Assembly: GCA_963708675.1 (NCBI GenBank)
Contig: CAVPTO010000003.1
Span: 806,001-870,000 of the forward strand
DNA length: 64,000 nt
Reading direction: 5' to 3'
Source: DATAXP01 sp963708675
GTDB taxonomy: Bacteria > Planctomycetota > Planctomycetia > Pirellulales > PNKZ01
Below, piece after piece: positions 1 to 8,116 of this stretch. Numbering within the stretch: the first letter of the stretch is position 1; each line of letters begins with the position of its first letter. The notes beneath the pieces are model-generated. The model did no database searches, was not told where the DNA came from, and saw only the letters and a list, made by a program, of their open reading frames with translations. A program made the position numbers and the translations under genes.

Positions 1-564
1 CTCGTCGTCGGCAATGTCGTGCGGGAACGGAGCGTTGGCTTTCTGGGCCAGTCCGAGATGCTTGATCACCATGGCGCGCAGATTGTCGTAGGCCGGCGAG
101 TTCACGTGCAGGAACCAGTCGTGCTCCCCCACCATGTAATGAATCGACAGCGGCACGGGCATCGGCGGTGTGTCGTGTACCGGTCGGCCACGCAAATCGG
201 CAGGCGGAATCGCCAGTGCTCCGTCATCGGTCAGCGAGCGAAGCGTTTCGAGCGAATGTTGGTTGTGGCGAAGGATGTCGCCGGCGACGCGCGTGACCAA
301 TTCGACCAGCGCGGGGCGATCGATCGCGTCCCACGGACGCACGTCGTTCCGCTGCGTCCAATGCGACGATCGCGTCAGGTCGAGCATGTCGCCCAGCAGC
401 AGCAGATCGACTCGTTCCAGAGGCCGATACCGGCCGTCGGTCCGCCACGAGGCGCTCTCGGTCATCGACCGCAGTTGGTCGGCAAACAGCTCGAATGCCT
501 GCGGGGCGATGCTCGGCCCGGTGGTTCCGTCGGTCAGGTGCAGATCGCTAATGATGACGAGCAT
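1..564 (-). CDS. Calcineurin-like metallophosphoesterase, C-terminus cut by window edge
   Basis: An open minus-strand frame of 188 codons runs off the left edge, so only the N-terminal part is visible. It begins MLVIISDLHLTDG with the metal-binding D-x-H motif at residues 7-9, has GDMLDL near residue 58 (second metal-ligand motif) and GEHDW near residue 150, matching the GNHD/E motif of calcineurin-like phosphoesterases. The order and spacing of the three motifs fit this superfamily. Substrate cannot be told. The ATG at 564 is the natural start because it sits immediately before the beta strand leading to D-x-H. The 278 bases between it and the next, divergent gene hold the promoters of both; I see no clear boxes there. 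Confidence 0.85.
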   Translation of the reverse strand, partial: MLVIISDLHLTDGTTGPSIAPQAFELFADQLRSMTESASWRTDGRYRPLERVDLLLLGDMLDLTRSSHWTQRNDVRPWDAIDRPALVELVTRVAGDILRHNQHSLETLRSLTDDGALAIPPADLRGRPVHDTPPMPVPLSIHYMVGEHDWFLHVNSPAYDNLRAMVIKHLGLAQKANAPFPHDIADDE

Positions 565-842
565 CGCAACGTCCTTGTTGCTGTAAATCGCTGCAGGATA
601 TAAACGAAGCGTGCAGCGTCATCCGGTCTTATCGGCAACGCTGCAGTCGTTATGGAACCTTTTCACGGGATAGGCCGAACACCCCTGGTTCGACGCAAGT
701 TTTCCAGGAGCGTGCCGCAGACAGCCTTTTGGCCCTCCGACGCTTGCAAATTCTCTTTCACTTTGCCAGGACCGTGGTTACGCTAGATTCGTTCGATTCG
801 TTGGGGTGAACCATCCTTCTCGTCTCGCGGGGTTCTCAAGCA

Positions 843-1661
843 ATGGCACGAGCTGATCGACTTGTCGCTGGCATCGTGGGTCTGCTGCTGGCATCGGGCA
901 TGGTAGCTTCGGCTGCTGACCCTGCGTCGCGACTCCTCAAACGAGGCGAATACAACCCCGCGAACAAGACCGTCGACATGTTCGAAGCCATCGACGACGG
1001 CAGCTTGGACGTCAAGCTCGTTCCAAAGGACTCGACGCAAGCCAAGGTGGTGATCACCAACAAGACGAATCAACCGTTGAACGTCAAACTGCCCGACGCG
1101 TTTGCCGGCGTACATGTGCTCGCGCAAATCGGCGGCATGGGCGGTGGTGGCGGCGGCATGTCGGGCCAAGGTCAATCGATGGGCGGCGGCATGGGTGGCG
1201 GCGGTGGTATGGGAGGCGGCGGTGGTGGCGGCGGTGGCATGTTCAATGTGCCGGCTGAAAAGATGGGCGAGTTCAGCGTCACCTGCGCGTGCCTCGAACA
1301 CGGAAAGCCCGAGCCGCGATCGACGATGAAGTACGAAGTTCGTCCGTTGAAGAACGTGACCGATAAGCCCGGCGTCGCCGAAGTGTGCCGCATGTTGGGC
1401 ACCGGCAAGCTCGATCAACGCGTGGCTCAAGCGGCCTTGTGGCACTTGAACAACGACATGACCTGGCAAGAACTGGCGGCCAAAGAGATCAAGCCGCTCA
1501 TCGGCGATCCGTATCCGTATTTCCAGCCGGCAGAACTTCAGATGGCTGTCGCGCTGGCGCAACATGCGATCGACGTCGCTCCGCAACAGCCCGAGAAGAC
1601 CACGAGCCCCGGCGAGCTTTCGACGACCGTGTCGGACAGCAAAACCGGCACGAAGAAGTAA
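843..1661 (+). CDS. Secreted Gly/Met-rich protein of unknown function
   Basis: A 272-residue protein with a typical signal peptide (hydrophobic core about residues 8-22, likely cleavage after MVASAAD). Residues about 30-90 form a compact segment (VDMFEAIDDGSLDVKLVPKD, then a run resembling an Ig-like or DUF-type beta domain), followed by a low-complexity Gly/Met tract at about 98-137, then a conserved-looking C-terminal half with two cysteines (TCACLEHGKPEP) and the helical stretch around DQRVAQAALWHLNNDMTWQE. Similar secreted proteins with an internal glycine linker are common in planctomycetes, but I know no assigned function. It stands alone, divergent from the phosphoesterase and convergent with the next gene. 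Confidence 0.8.
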   Translation: MARADRLVAGIVGLLLASGMVASAADPASRLLKRGEYNPANKTVDMFEAIDDGSLDVKLVPKDSTQAKVVITNKTNQPLNVKLPDAFAGVHVLAQIGGMGGGGGGMSGQGQSMGGGMGGGGGMGGGGGGGGGMFNVPAEKMGEFSVTCACLEHGKPEPRSTMKYEVRPLKNVTDKPGVAEVCRMLGTGKLDQRVAQAALWHLNNDMTWQELAAKEIKPLIGDPYPYFQPAELQMAVALAQHAIDVAPQQPEKTTSPGELSTTVSDSKTGTKK

Positions 1662-1720
1662 CGCTCTCGCCTTACGGCGCTGATCTTACACAGCTCGCAC
1701 TCAACCTCTTCTCGCACGTC

Positions 1721-1746
1721 GCCTCACCGCTTGCGGTTTCGCGCGT
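1721..1746 (+). repeat. Dispersed palindromic repeat, family A (copy 1)
   Basis: The sequence contains the core CTCACCGCTTGCGGTTTCGC, whose centre ACCGC-TT-GCGGT is a perfect inverted repeat. It lies 60 bases after the stop of the secreted Gly-rich protein and reads in that gene's sense direction. Other copies are at 5309-5369 (a pair), 19717-19740, 24125-24150 and 30072-30099. Confidence 0.85.
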
Positions 1747-1756
1747 TATGCTCGCC

Positions 1757-2794
1757 TTACCGCGACTGACTCTCCAGCTCGTTCAGCTTCTTCCGCAGCC
1801 CCTCGATCTGGTCGAGGTACGGCTTCAAATCCTTTGAAGCCACCTTGCCGGTTGCAGCCTTGATACGTAGCCGCTGCACGGCGTGCTGGGCCGATTGCAG
1901 CTCGGTCTGCAAAGCGGTGAGCGTCTGCGTAGCAGCAGCGACGTCGCCAACCTCGGGCGCCCCGCCATGAATGATCAGACCGCCGGCGCCGAGCACGAGT
2001 TGCCCGTTGTTCATCGCGCCCATAAGTTTTCCGGCCGTGTGCTTTTCATATAGCTCGAAAGCCTGAGGGTCTTTCACCTTGAGTTCTGCCGCGTCTTTCG
2101 CCTCGATGGTTCGCGTTTGATCTTTGCCGTCCACTCGCTCGGTAATCGTCATCGTAATGCCGCCTTCGGTGTCATCCTTGATGTCGACCGATTTGTCATT
2201 GTCGCGAGCGTGGATGCTTCGCTGCCCCTTACCGCCGAAGGCCTGGAATTCGACCACCTGGCCGTTCACGTCACCGACATTGATCTGTAGTTTTCCGCCT
2301 CCGATCACGACGCCGCCCATCGGGAACCCGCCCCGTCCTGCGAACGCTGGCGCCGCAGGCAGCGTCGTCCGCGACGCGCCGGGCGCTTGGATAAGGCTGC
2401 CGGCCTTCGTCGCGATGGCCTTATTCTCAGACGTCGCCAGCCTTCGCAACGCTTCGGTCGCCGCAGCACGCGTGGCTACCGTCGGCGCATCGAGCAAGTC
2501 CTTCAAAACATTGAGCACGCGCATCGACACTTCGAGGTTGCCTTGCGAGGCGGCTTCGGCCAGTGGCCCGACCACGGTTTCGGGATTCGACGTCGCGCTG
2601 CCGGCTTTGACTAACTCGTCCTGTGCTCGTTGGCGGGTTTCGAATCGATCAGCATCGAGTTCCTTCACCCATTGCTGAACGGACGACTCCGAGAACTGCG
2701 ATGTCGTCGCCTCACCAGCCCGCGTTGAACCCACCAAGGCCGAGGCGAGCAAAGCGAACGAAACAATCGAGGCGAAGATGGCTGCAATTCTCAT
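1757..2794 (-). CDS. Secreted protein with HEAT-like N-terminal helices, function unknown
   Basis: A 345-residue protein with a signal peptide (hydrophobic residues about 4-24, cleavage near STRAGEA). Residues about 38-135 look like short helical repeats (WVKELDADRFETRQRAQDEL, and two further runs with ATRAAATEALRRLA), the pattern of HEAT/armadillo-like repeats often found after a planctomycete signal peptide. The middle has a Gly-rich beta-type region (GKLQINVGDVNGQVVEFQAF) and a domain around GGITMTITERVDGKDQTRTI; the C-terminal 60 residues are a probable coiled coil (LQTELQSAQHAVQRLR, LRKKLNELESQSR). This arrangement suggests a periplasmic scaffold protein. No enzymatic motif is visible. 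Confidence 0.75.
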   Translation of the reverse strand: MRIAAIFASIVSFALLASALVGSTRAGEATTSQFSESSVQQWVKELDADRFETRQRAQDELVKAGSATSNPETVVGPLAEAASQGNLEVSMRVLNVLKDLLDAPTVATRAAATEALRRLATSENKAIATKAGSLIQAPGASRTTLPAAPAFAGRGGFPMGGVVIGGGKLQINVGDVNGQVVEFQAFGGKGQRSIHARDNDKSVDIKDDTEGGITMTITERVDGKDQTRTIEAKDAAELKVKDPQAFELYEKHTAGKLMGAMNNGQLVLGAGGLIIHGGAPEVGDVAAATQTLTALQTELQSAQHAVQRLRIKAATGKVASKDLKPYLDQIEGLRKKLNELESQSR

Positions 2795-2951
2795 GACAAG
2801 CTCGTGCGATTAGGGCCGACAGACGGGGCCGAAGGGCTGCCCTTTCAGAATAAGCCTGGGGGCGAAGGTTGTCGACCGATTTGAGGCTGCATCACCGCTG
2901 TTTTCAGTGATCGCTCAGCAGTTCGCGTTCACCTGGTTCACGTTTGCTTCG

Positions 2952-3941
2952 TCATTTCGCTGGCGTCGTGTGGTCGAAGTTGCCTTCGCGGAACGCTGCC
3001 GCAATGGCCATCGGAACTTCGGCCTCGGCCGTCACCACGCGGGCGCGGTTCTCGGCCGTTTTGGCTCGCATCTCTTGCTCACGAGCCACTGCCATCGCCT
3101 TGCGCTCTTCGGCCCTGGCACGGGCCACGCGCGTGTCGGCCTCGGCCTGGTCGGCCTGCAAGCGGGCGCCGATGTTCTCGCCGACATCGATATCGGCAAT
3201 GTCGATCGAAACGATCTCGAACGCCGTCTGCGCGTCCAGGCCTCGGTCGAGCACGGCCTTGCTGATGACGTTCGGGTTCTCCATCACTAAGAGATGCGTC
3301 TCGCTCGAGCCGATGGCCGTGATAATGCCTTCGCCAACGCGGGCGATCACGGTCTCCTCGGTCGCGCCGCCAATCAACTGCGTCAGGTTCGTTCGCACGG
3401 TAACTCGCGCCCGAATCTTGAGCTCGACACCGTTTTTCGCAATGGCGCTGAGAGTCGACTTTGCCGACTTCTGCTCGGGGCAATCGATCACCTTCGGATA
3501 CACGCTCGTCTGAACCGCTTCCAGTACGTCGCGCCCGGCAAGGTCGATCGCCGCCGCGCGGTCGAAGTCCAAGTCGATCTCCGCGCGATGTGCAGCGATG
3601 ATCGCTCGAATGACGCCCGGCACGTTGCCGCCGGCCAGATAGTGCGCTTCCAAACGTCGCGTCGTCACGCCGGCGGTCGGATCGTCGCCGACGCCTGCCT
3701 GCATCGCCATGATCTTCGACCGAACGATGACACGCGCGTCGACCTGGCGAAGCGTCATGCCGATCAGACTCAGCAGACTGACCCTGGCCTTCGACATGTA
3801 CGCCTGAAACCACAGGCTTCCGTACACGAGAAAGACAAACGCGAAAACGATCGCCAGGACCAGCAATATCATGAAGCCAACGACGAACAACGCGTTGTTC
3901 TGGGCCAACTGTTGCCAGGGCATGTTCGCTTGCTCGTTCAT
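2952..3941 (-). CDS. floA: Flotillin-like protein FloA
   Basis: A 329-residue membrane scaffold protein of functional membrane microdomains. It starts MNEQANMPWQQL, has one N-terminal membrane segment (about residues 16-40), then the FloA/YqfA signature region (MSKARVSLLSLIGMTLRQVD, MAMQAGVGDDPTAGVTTRRL, AHYLAGGNVPGVIRAIIAA) and an Ala/Glu/Arg-rich C-terminal coiled coil (RVARARAEERKAMAVAREQE). Length matches the FloA family (about 330). The frame stays open upstream for 42 codons, but that part is Arg/Ser-rich and unlike any FloA N-terminus, so I chose the internal ATG at 3941. It is divergent from hemB with about 280 bases between starts. Confidence 0.93.
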   Translation of the reverse strand: MNEQANMPWQQLAQNNALFVVGFMILLVLAIVFAFVFLVYGSLWFQAYMSKARVSLLSLIGMTLRQVDARVIVRSKIMAMQAGVGDDPTAGVTTRRLEAHYLAGGNVPGVIRAIIAAHRAEIDLDFDRAAAIDLAGRDVLEAVQTSVYPKVIDCPEQKSAKSTLSAIAKNGVELKIRARVTVRTNLTQLIGGATEETVIARVGEGIITAIGSSETHLLVMENPNVISKAVLDRGLDAQTAFEIVSIDIADIDVGENIGARLQADQAEADTRVARARAEERKAMAVAREQEMRAKTAENRARVVTAEAEVPMAIAAAFREGNFDHTTPAK

Positions 3942-4220
3942 TCGGGTTCCAAAGCGGGATGTCTGTCGGCAGCGCGACCCCGCGCCCCGACGAAGAATTG
4001 ATCGATAACATATCCGATGGATATAGCGGTCGCCACCGTCGGACAACGGCGAAGTCAGCCTCGGCACACCTCGGCTACGGCTCTGGCGACTCGAATTCCC
4101 CCGCCGGATGGAGTATGTTGTAGGTTGAGGCTTTGCTTCGCACGTCCAGCCATCTCAGAAGTACGGCCGTTCAGCCCTCCTTCCGCAGCCTTCAGTTTCG
4201 TACCATGCCTCTTTCGTATC

Positions 4221-5249
4221 ATGCCTCCACCGAACTCTGAACCCTCGGCGCAAAAGCGAACCGGCTTTCCTACGGTGCGCATGCGGCGTCTGCGCTCGAA
4301 CCCGTTGACGCGCCACCTGGTGCAGGAAACGCACCTGCACACCCGCGATCTCATTCTGCCGATGTTTGTCCGATCGGGCGTGAACTTGCGCCAACCGATC
4401 GCGTCGATGCCCGGCCAATTCCAATTCTCGCTCGACGCATTCGAACAAGAGCTGCGTTCGCCGGTCTTCGCGCGTCTGGGCGGAATCATCCTGTTCGGCG
4501 TGCCAGCCTACAAAGACACCTCCTGCAAAGAGGCATTCAACGACGAAGGACTCATTCAGCGTGCCATCCGCATCGCGAAACAGAAGGTGCCACATCTGCT
4601 CGTGATCAGCGACGTCTGCTTGTGCGAGTACATGGAGCACGGGCATTGCGGCGTGGTGAACAAGGTTTCGGGCCGCGTCGACGTCGATAACGATGCCACG
4701 CTCGAATTGTTGGCGCGCCAAGCGGTGAGCCACGCCAAGGCGGGCGCCGACATGGTCGCCCCGAGCGCCATGATGGACGGCATGGTCGGGTCGATTCGCA
4801 CGGCGCTCGACGGTGCGAATTATCAGCACGTGCCGATCATGAGCTACGCCGCCAAATATGCCAGCGCCTTTTACGGGCCGTTTCGCGAGGCGGCCAACAA
4901 CACGCCGCAGTTCGGCGATCGCCGCAGCTATCAGATGGACCCGGCCGGCAAGGCCGCCGAGGCGCTGCGCGAAGTTGAGCTCGACATCGCCGAAGGCGCG
5001 GACCTGATCATGGTCAAGCCTGCGATGGCGTACCTCGACATTATCCATCGCGTGGCGAAGAAGTTCCCTGAGATGCCGCTTGCCGCCTACAACGTGTCGG
5101 GCGAATACAGCATGGTGAAGGCCGCGGCAGCACAAGGTTGGATCGACGAGCGTGCAATGGTTCTCGAATCGCTCACGGCCATCCGTCGCGCTGGCGCGAA
5201 CATCATCGTCACGTATTGGGCCGGCGATGTCGTCCGCTGGACATCGTGA
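4221..5249 (+). CDS. hemB: Delta-aminolevulinic acid dehydratase (porphobilinogen synthase)
   Basis: Condenses two 5-aminolevulinate molecules to porphobilinogen in tetrapyrrole synthesis. The 342-residue product has the zinc-type cysteine motif DVCLCEYMEHGHCGVV, the active-site segment APSAMMDGMVGSIR, the Schiff-base lysine segment YAAKYASAFYGPFREA and the second lysine in DLIMVKPAMAYLDI. The frame is open further upstream, but the ATG at 4221 puts the N-terminus at the family length, so the upstream part is rejected. hemL follows on the same strand after about 170 bases, supporting a shared pathway although a strong inverted repeat separates them. Confidence 0.96.
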   Translation: MPPPNSEPSAQKRTGFPTVRMRRLRSNPLTRHLVQETHLHTRDLILPMFVRSGVNLRQPIASMPGQFQFSLDAFEQELRSPVFARLGGIILFGVPAYKDTSCKEAFNDEGLIQRAIRIAKQKVPHLLVISDVCLCEYMEHGHCGVVNKVSGRVDVDNDATLELLARQAVSHAKAGADMVAPSAMMDGMVGSIRTALDGANYQHVPIMSYAAKYASAFYGPFREAANNTPQFGDRRSYQMDPAGKAAEALREVELDIAEGADLIMVKPAMAYLDIIHRVAKKFPEMPLAAYNVSGEYSMVKAAAAQGWIDERAMVLESLTAIRRAGANIIVTYWAGDVVRWTS

Positions 5250-5308
5250 GCCGCAGTGTGCGTTGGCTATTTGATCCTCGGATGACTGATTCAATCTTTA
5301 GTCGCGCA

Positions 5309-5369
5309 CATCACCGCTTGCGGTTTCGCGCGTTTCTTGGCGTCATGCGCGAAACCGCAAGCGGCGATG
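5309..5369. repeat. Family A repeat, head-to-head pair forming a long hairpin
   Basis: Two inverted copies of the family A repeat: arms 5309-5331 and 5347-5369, 23 bases each with a single mismatch and a 15-base loop. It sits between hemB and hemL and could fold in RNA as a very stable hairpin. There is no T-run after it, so it is not a canonical intrinsic terminator, but it could stop transcription or protect the hemB 3' end. Confidence 0.85.
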
Positions 5370-5421
5370 GCCGGCGGAACGACCAGTTCACTCGATAGTC
5401 TTTGTCTGAGGATCACTAGAA

Positions 5422-6714
5422 GTGTCGCGTTCACGAAGTCAAAAAGCGTTCGCCCGCGCCCGACAACTCATCCCCGGCGGAGTGAATAGCCCGGCACGCG
5501 CGTTCGGCGCCGTCGGCGGCGAGCCGCTGTTCATCGCACGTGGCGAAGGCGCGTACCTCGAAGACATCGACGGCAATCGTTACGTCGATTACATCGGCTC
5601 GTGGGGTCCGATGATTCTCGGTCATGCGCATCCGGCCGTCACCGAGGCGCTGCGAGGGGCGATCGAGCGCGGCACCAGTTTCGGCGCCCCGACCGAGGCC
5701 GAAAGCGAACTCGCCGAGCTGATCATTCAAGCCGTTCCGTCGGTTGAGAAAGTGCGACTCGTCAACTCGGGAACCGAGGCGACGATGAGCGCCATTCGGC
5801 TGGCGCACGGTTTCACCGGCCGCGACGTGATCGTGAAATTCGCCGGCAACTATCACGGGCATGTCGACTCGCTGCTCGTAGCTGCCGGCAGCTCGGCGGC
5901 GACGCTCGCGGTGCCGAACTCGCCCGGCGTCACTGCCGGCACGACGGCCGACACGCTCGTGCTGCAATACAATGACGTCGCGGGGGTTCACGAGGCTTTC
6001 GCGAAACTCGGCGACAAAATCGCCGGCATCATTCTCGAGCCCATCGTCGGCAACATGGGCTGCGTTGTTCCGACGCCTGAGTTTCTGCAAGCGCTTCGCA
6101 TCGAGACGCAAAAGCACGGAGCGCTGCTGATTTTCGACGAGGTGATGACCGGCTTCCGCGTGGCTTATGGCGGCGCGCAATCGTTGCTTCGCATCGAGCC
6201 CGACCTCACAACACTTGGCAAGATCGTCGGCGGCGGCCTTCCGGTCGGCGCGTATGGCGGACGGGCCGACATCATGGATCATGTGCTTCCGCAGGGGAAG
6301 GTGTTCCAAGCCGGCACGCTGTCGGGCAACCCGCTTGCCACTGCGGCCGGCATCGCAACGCTCAAGCAACTTCGCGATCATTCGCCGTATGAGCGGCTGG
6401 ATGATCTTGGCGCTCGGCTGGGCGCCGGACTCGTCGAGGCGGCGCAGAAGGCCGATGTGCCGCATTCCGTCGTCGGCGTCGGCAGCATGCTTACGTTCTT
6501 CTTTAACCCGGGGCCTGTCATCGATTGGCCGACCGCGAGTCGTAGCGACACCGCTCGCTTCGCGCGTTTCTTCTGGGGGCTGATCGATCGCGGCATCTAT
6601 TTCCCGTGCAGTCAGTACGAGGCGCTTTTCATCTCGGCCGCGCACACCGAAGACGACATCGATCGCACGGTCGACGCCGCGAGCGAAGTGTTGGCCGAGA
6701 TCGCTCGCGCGTAA
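5422..6714 (+). CDS. hemL: Glutamate-1-semialdehyde 2,1-aminomutase
   Basis: PLP enzyme converting glutamate-1-semialdehyde to 5-aminolevulinate, the substrate of HemB next door. The 430-residue product shows the family signature throughout: FARARQLIPGGVNSPARAFG at the N-terminus, VRLVNSGTEATMSAIRLA, KFAGNYHGHVDSLLV, LLIFDEVMTGFRVAYGGAQ and the PLP-lysine region TTLGKIVGGGLPVGAYGGR. Start is GTG at 5422, preceded by a GAGGATC purine tract about 6 bases upstream of the start region; no ATG gives a complete N-terminus. With hemB this indicates heme made by the C5 (glutamate) route. Confidence 0.96.
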   Translation: MSRSRSQKAFARARQLIPGGVNSPARAFGAVGGEPLFIARGEGAYLEDIDGNRYVDYIGSWGPMILGHAHPAVTEALRGAIERGTSFGAPTEAESELAELIIQAVPSVEKVRLVNSGTEATMSAIRLAHGFTGRDVIVKFAGNYHGHVDSLLVAAGSSAATLAVPNSPGVTAGTTADTLVLQYNDVAGVHEAFAKLGDKIAGIILEPIVGNMGCVVPTPEFLQALRIETQKHGALLIFDEVMTGFRVAYGGAQSLLRIEPDLTTLGKIVGGGLPVGAYGGRADIMDHVLPQGKVFQAGTLSGNPLATAAGIATLKQLRDHSPYERLDDLGARLGAGLVEAAQKADVPHSVVGVGSMLTFFFNPGPVIDWPTASRSDTARFARFFWGLIDRGIYFPCSQYEALFISAAHTEDDIDRTVDAASEVLAEIARA

Positions 6715-6925
6715 GGTCTCGCTCTCTTACGCGATGGCTGTCTGCATCGCCAGCGATGCCAGCATCCGCATCGACTGCCGAATTTCTCTGAGGCAGCCGC
6801 CTTCCGAAAGCCGAAATACTGCTAGGACCGGAAAAGTCAAGCTCGTTTGCGCACGCCTTACGGCGGACGCCGCGAGTGATTGCCACGGTCGACGAATTTG
6901 GCGGATCGGGAACGGGGGGGATTGC

Positions 6926-7771
6926 ATGCAGGCGCAATACCGCGCGCTGGCAGTGCTGACGGTCATCGGCTTACTTGCGGCGCCACGAGGCCCATTGCCT
7001 GCGGCGCAGCCAGCTGCCGGAACGACCTCGCGTCAGGCCCGAGACGAGGCCACGCGTGCCATGCCGCTGTCGAAGATTCCAGCTCCGAAGCGATCGCAAG
7101 TCGCGACGATCGTCAACGGCTCGACGCTTTTCCGTCGTATGCCTACGCAGGTGATCGAGTGCGATCCTAGCTTCTATACCTTCATGGTCGAGAATCCCGA
7201 CGTCATCGTCAGCGTCTGGCGAGCGCTCGGCATCAGCGAGGTCAAGCTGAATCGCATGGCCGACGACACGCTGCAGGCCGATGACGGCGCGGGCACAGTC
7301 GGCAAGATTGAAATGGTCTATCACGACCACGAAACGCACGTGTACCTTGCCGAAGGTGTCTACGACGGCCCCGTGTTGGCTAGCCCTTTGCGAGGCCGAT
7401 GCGTGATGCTGCTGCGAAGCGCATTCGTCCGCGAAACCAACGGACGCTATTACATCACGTGCCGCTGCGACTCGTTCGTGCAGTTGGACAACGCGACGCT
7501 CGAAGTTTTGGCGAGAGTCATCCAACCGCTCGTCGGTCAGGTGGCCGACCACAACTTCCGCGAGACGGCGCTCTTCATCGGCGGCTTGAACGAGGCAGCC
7601 GAAAAGAACCTCACCGGCGTGCAAGATCTGGCGACGAAACTCCGCGAAGTCACTCCCGAGAAGCGCAAAGAATTTGCCGCGCTGAGCGAGAAAGCAGCCA
7701 TCAACGCCGCCATGGTGCGATCCGATTCTTCGACGCGCTCCGCCGCGCGACCCACGCGACGGCCACGCTAG
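6926..7771 (+). CDS. Exported protein of unknown function
   Basis: A 281-residue protein with an N-terminal signal peptide (MQAQYRALAVLTVIGLLAAP, cleavage near PAAQPAAG). The body has segments such as IVNGSTLFRRMPTQVIECDP, FMVENPDVIVSVWRALGISE, a run including IEMVYHDHETHVYLAEGVYD, and RCVMLLRSAFVRETNGRYYI; the last 50 residues are helical. I recognise it as a conserved planctomycete exported protein type but know no function. Start chosen at the ATG at 6926: the 64 upstream codons are not signal-like, and the signal peptide begins exactly here. It ends close to the convergent DUF4926 gene. Confidence 0.78.
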   Translation: MQAQYRALAVLTVIGLLAAPRGPLPAAQPAAGTTSRQARDEATRAMPLSKIPAPKRSQVATIVNGSTLFRRMPTQVIECDPSFYTFMVENPDVIVSVWRALGISEVKLNRMADDTLQADDGAGTVGKIEMVYHDHETHVYLAEGVYDGPVLASPLRGRCVMLLRSAFVRETNGRYYITCRCDSFVQLDNATLEVLARVIQPLVGQVADHNFRETALFIGGLNEAAEKNLTGVQDLATKLREVTPEKRKEFAALSEKAAINAAMVRSDSSTRSAARPTRRPR

Positions 7772-7782
7772 CCATTGCGGCG

Positions 7783-8013
7783 TCACGCCGTTTGAATGTC
7801 GCGGGCGTGTGTCATGTCGTGGCTCGTCACCGGCCGGACATGGTCGGTGGGTATCGTCGCCACCGATTTCGTGTGACCATCGAGCGCAACGAACTCGACT
7901 TCGTAGGCCTTGCCGTCCGCATAAATGTGAACGACGGTGCCGACATCGCCAGCCACTAGCCCTTCCTTCGCGACCGGCGCCGTGAGGACAATTCGATCGT
8001 GCTCCTTAATCAT
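7783..8013 (-). CDS. DUF4926 family small protein
   Basis: A 76-residue soluble protein starting MIKEHDRIVLTAPVAKEGLV and continuing GDVGTVVHIYADGKAYEVEF, the hallmark of the DUF4926 family, a small SH3-like beta fold found in cyanobacteria, planctomycetes and others with no proven function. GAGG lies 6 bases upstream of the ATG at 8013, favouring this start over the one four codons earlier. It is divergent from uvrD, with about 100 bases between them. Confidence 0.85.
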   Translation of the reverse strand: MIKEHDRIVLTAPVAKEGLVAGDVGTVVHIYADGKAYEVEFVALDGHTKSVATIPTDHVRPVTSHDMTHARDIQTA

Positions 8014-8116
8014 CGGTCGCCTCACTTCTCTTCGGGCCCCTAGGCCGATCCGTGGTCAAAAGTATAGCATTCCCTGTGGGGCGTCGATGTGACGCCTTGG
8101 GTTCAGGGAATCGTTC

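Noticed and set aside
1130..1250. GGC/GGT-rich tandem repeat as a possible CRISPR or satellite
   Set aside because: It is a Gly-rich coding tract inside a secreted protein; no spacers.
4155..5294. 379-codon open frame antisense to hemB
   Set aside because: Shadow of hemB; no recognisable protein and Arg/His/Ala-rich composition.
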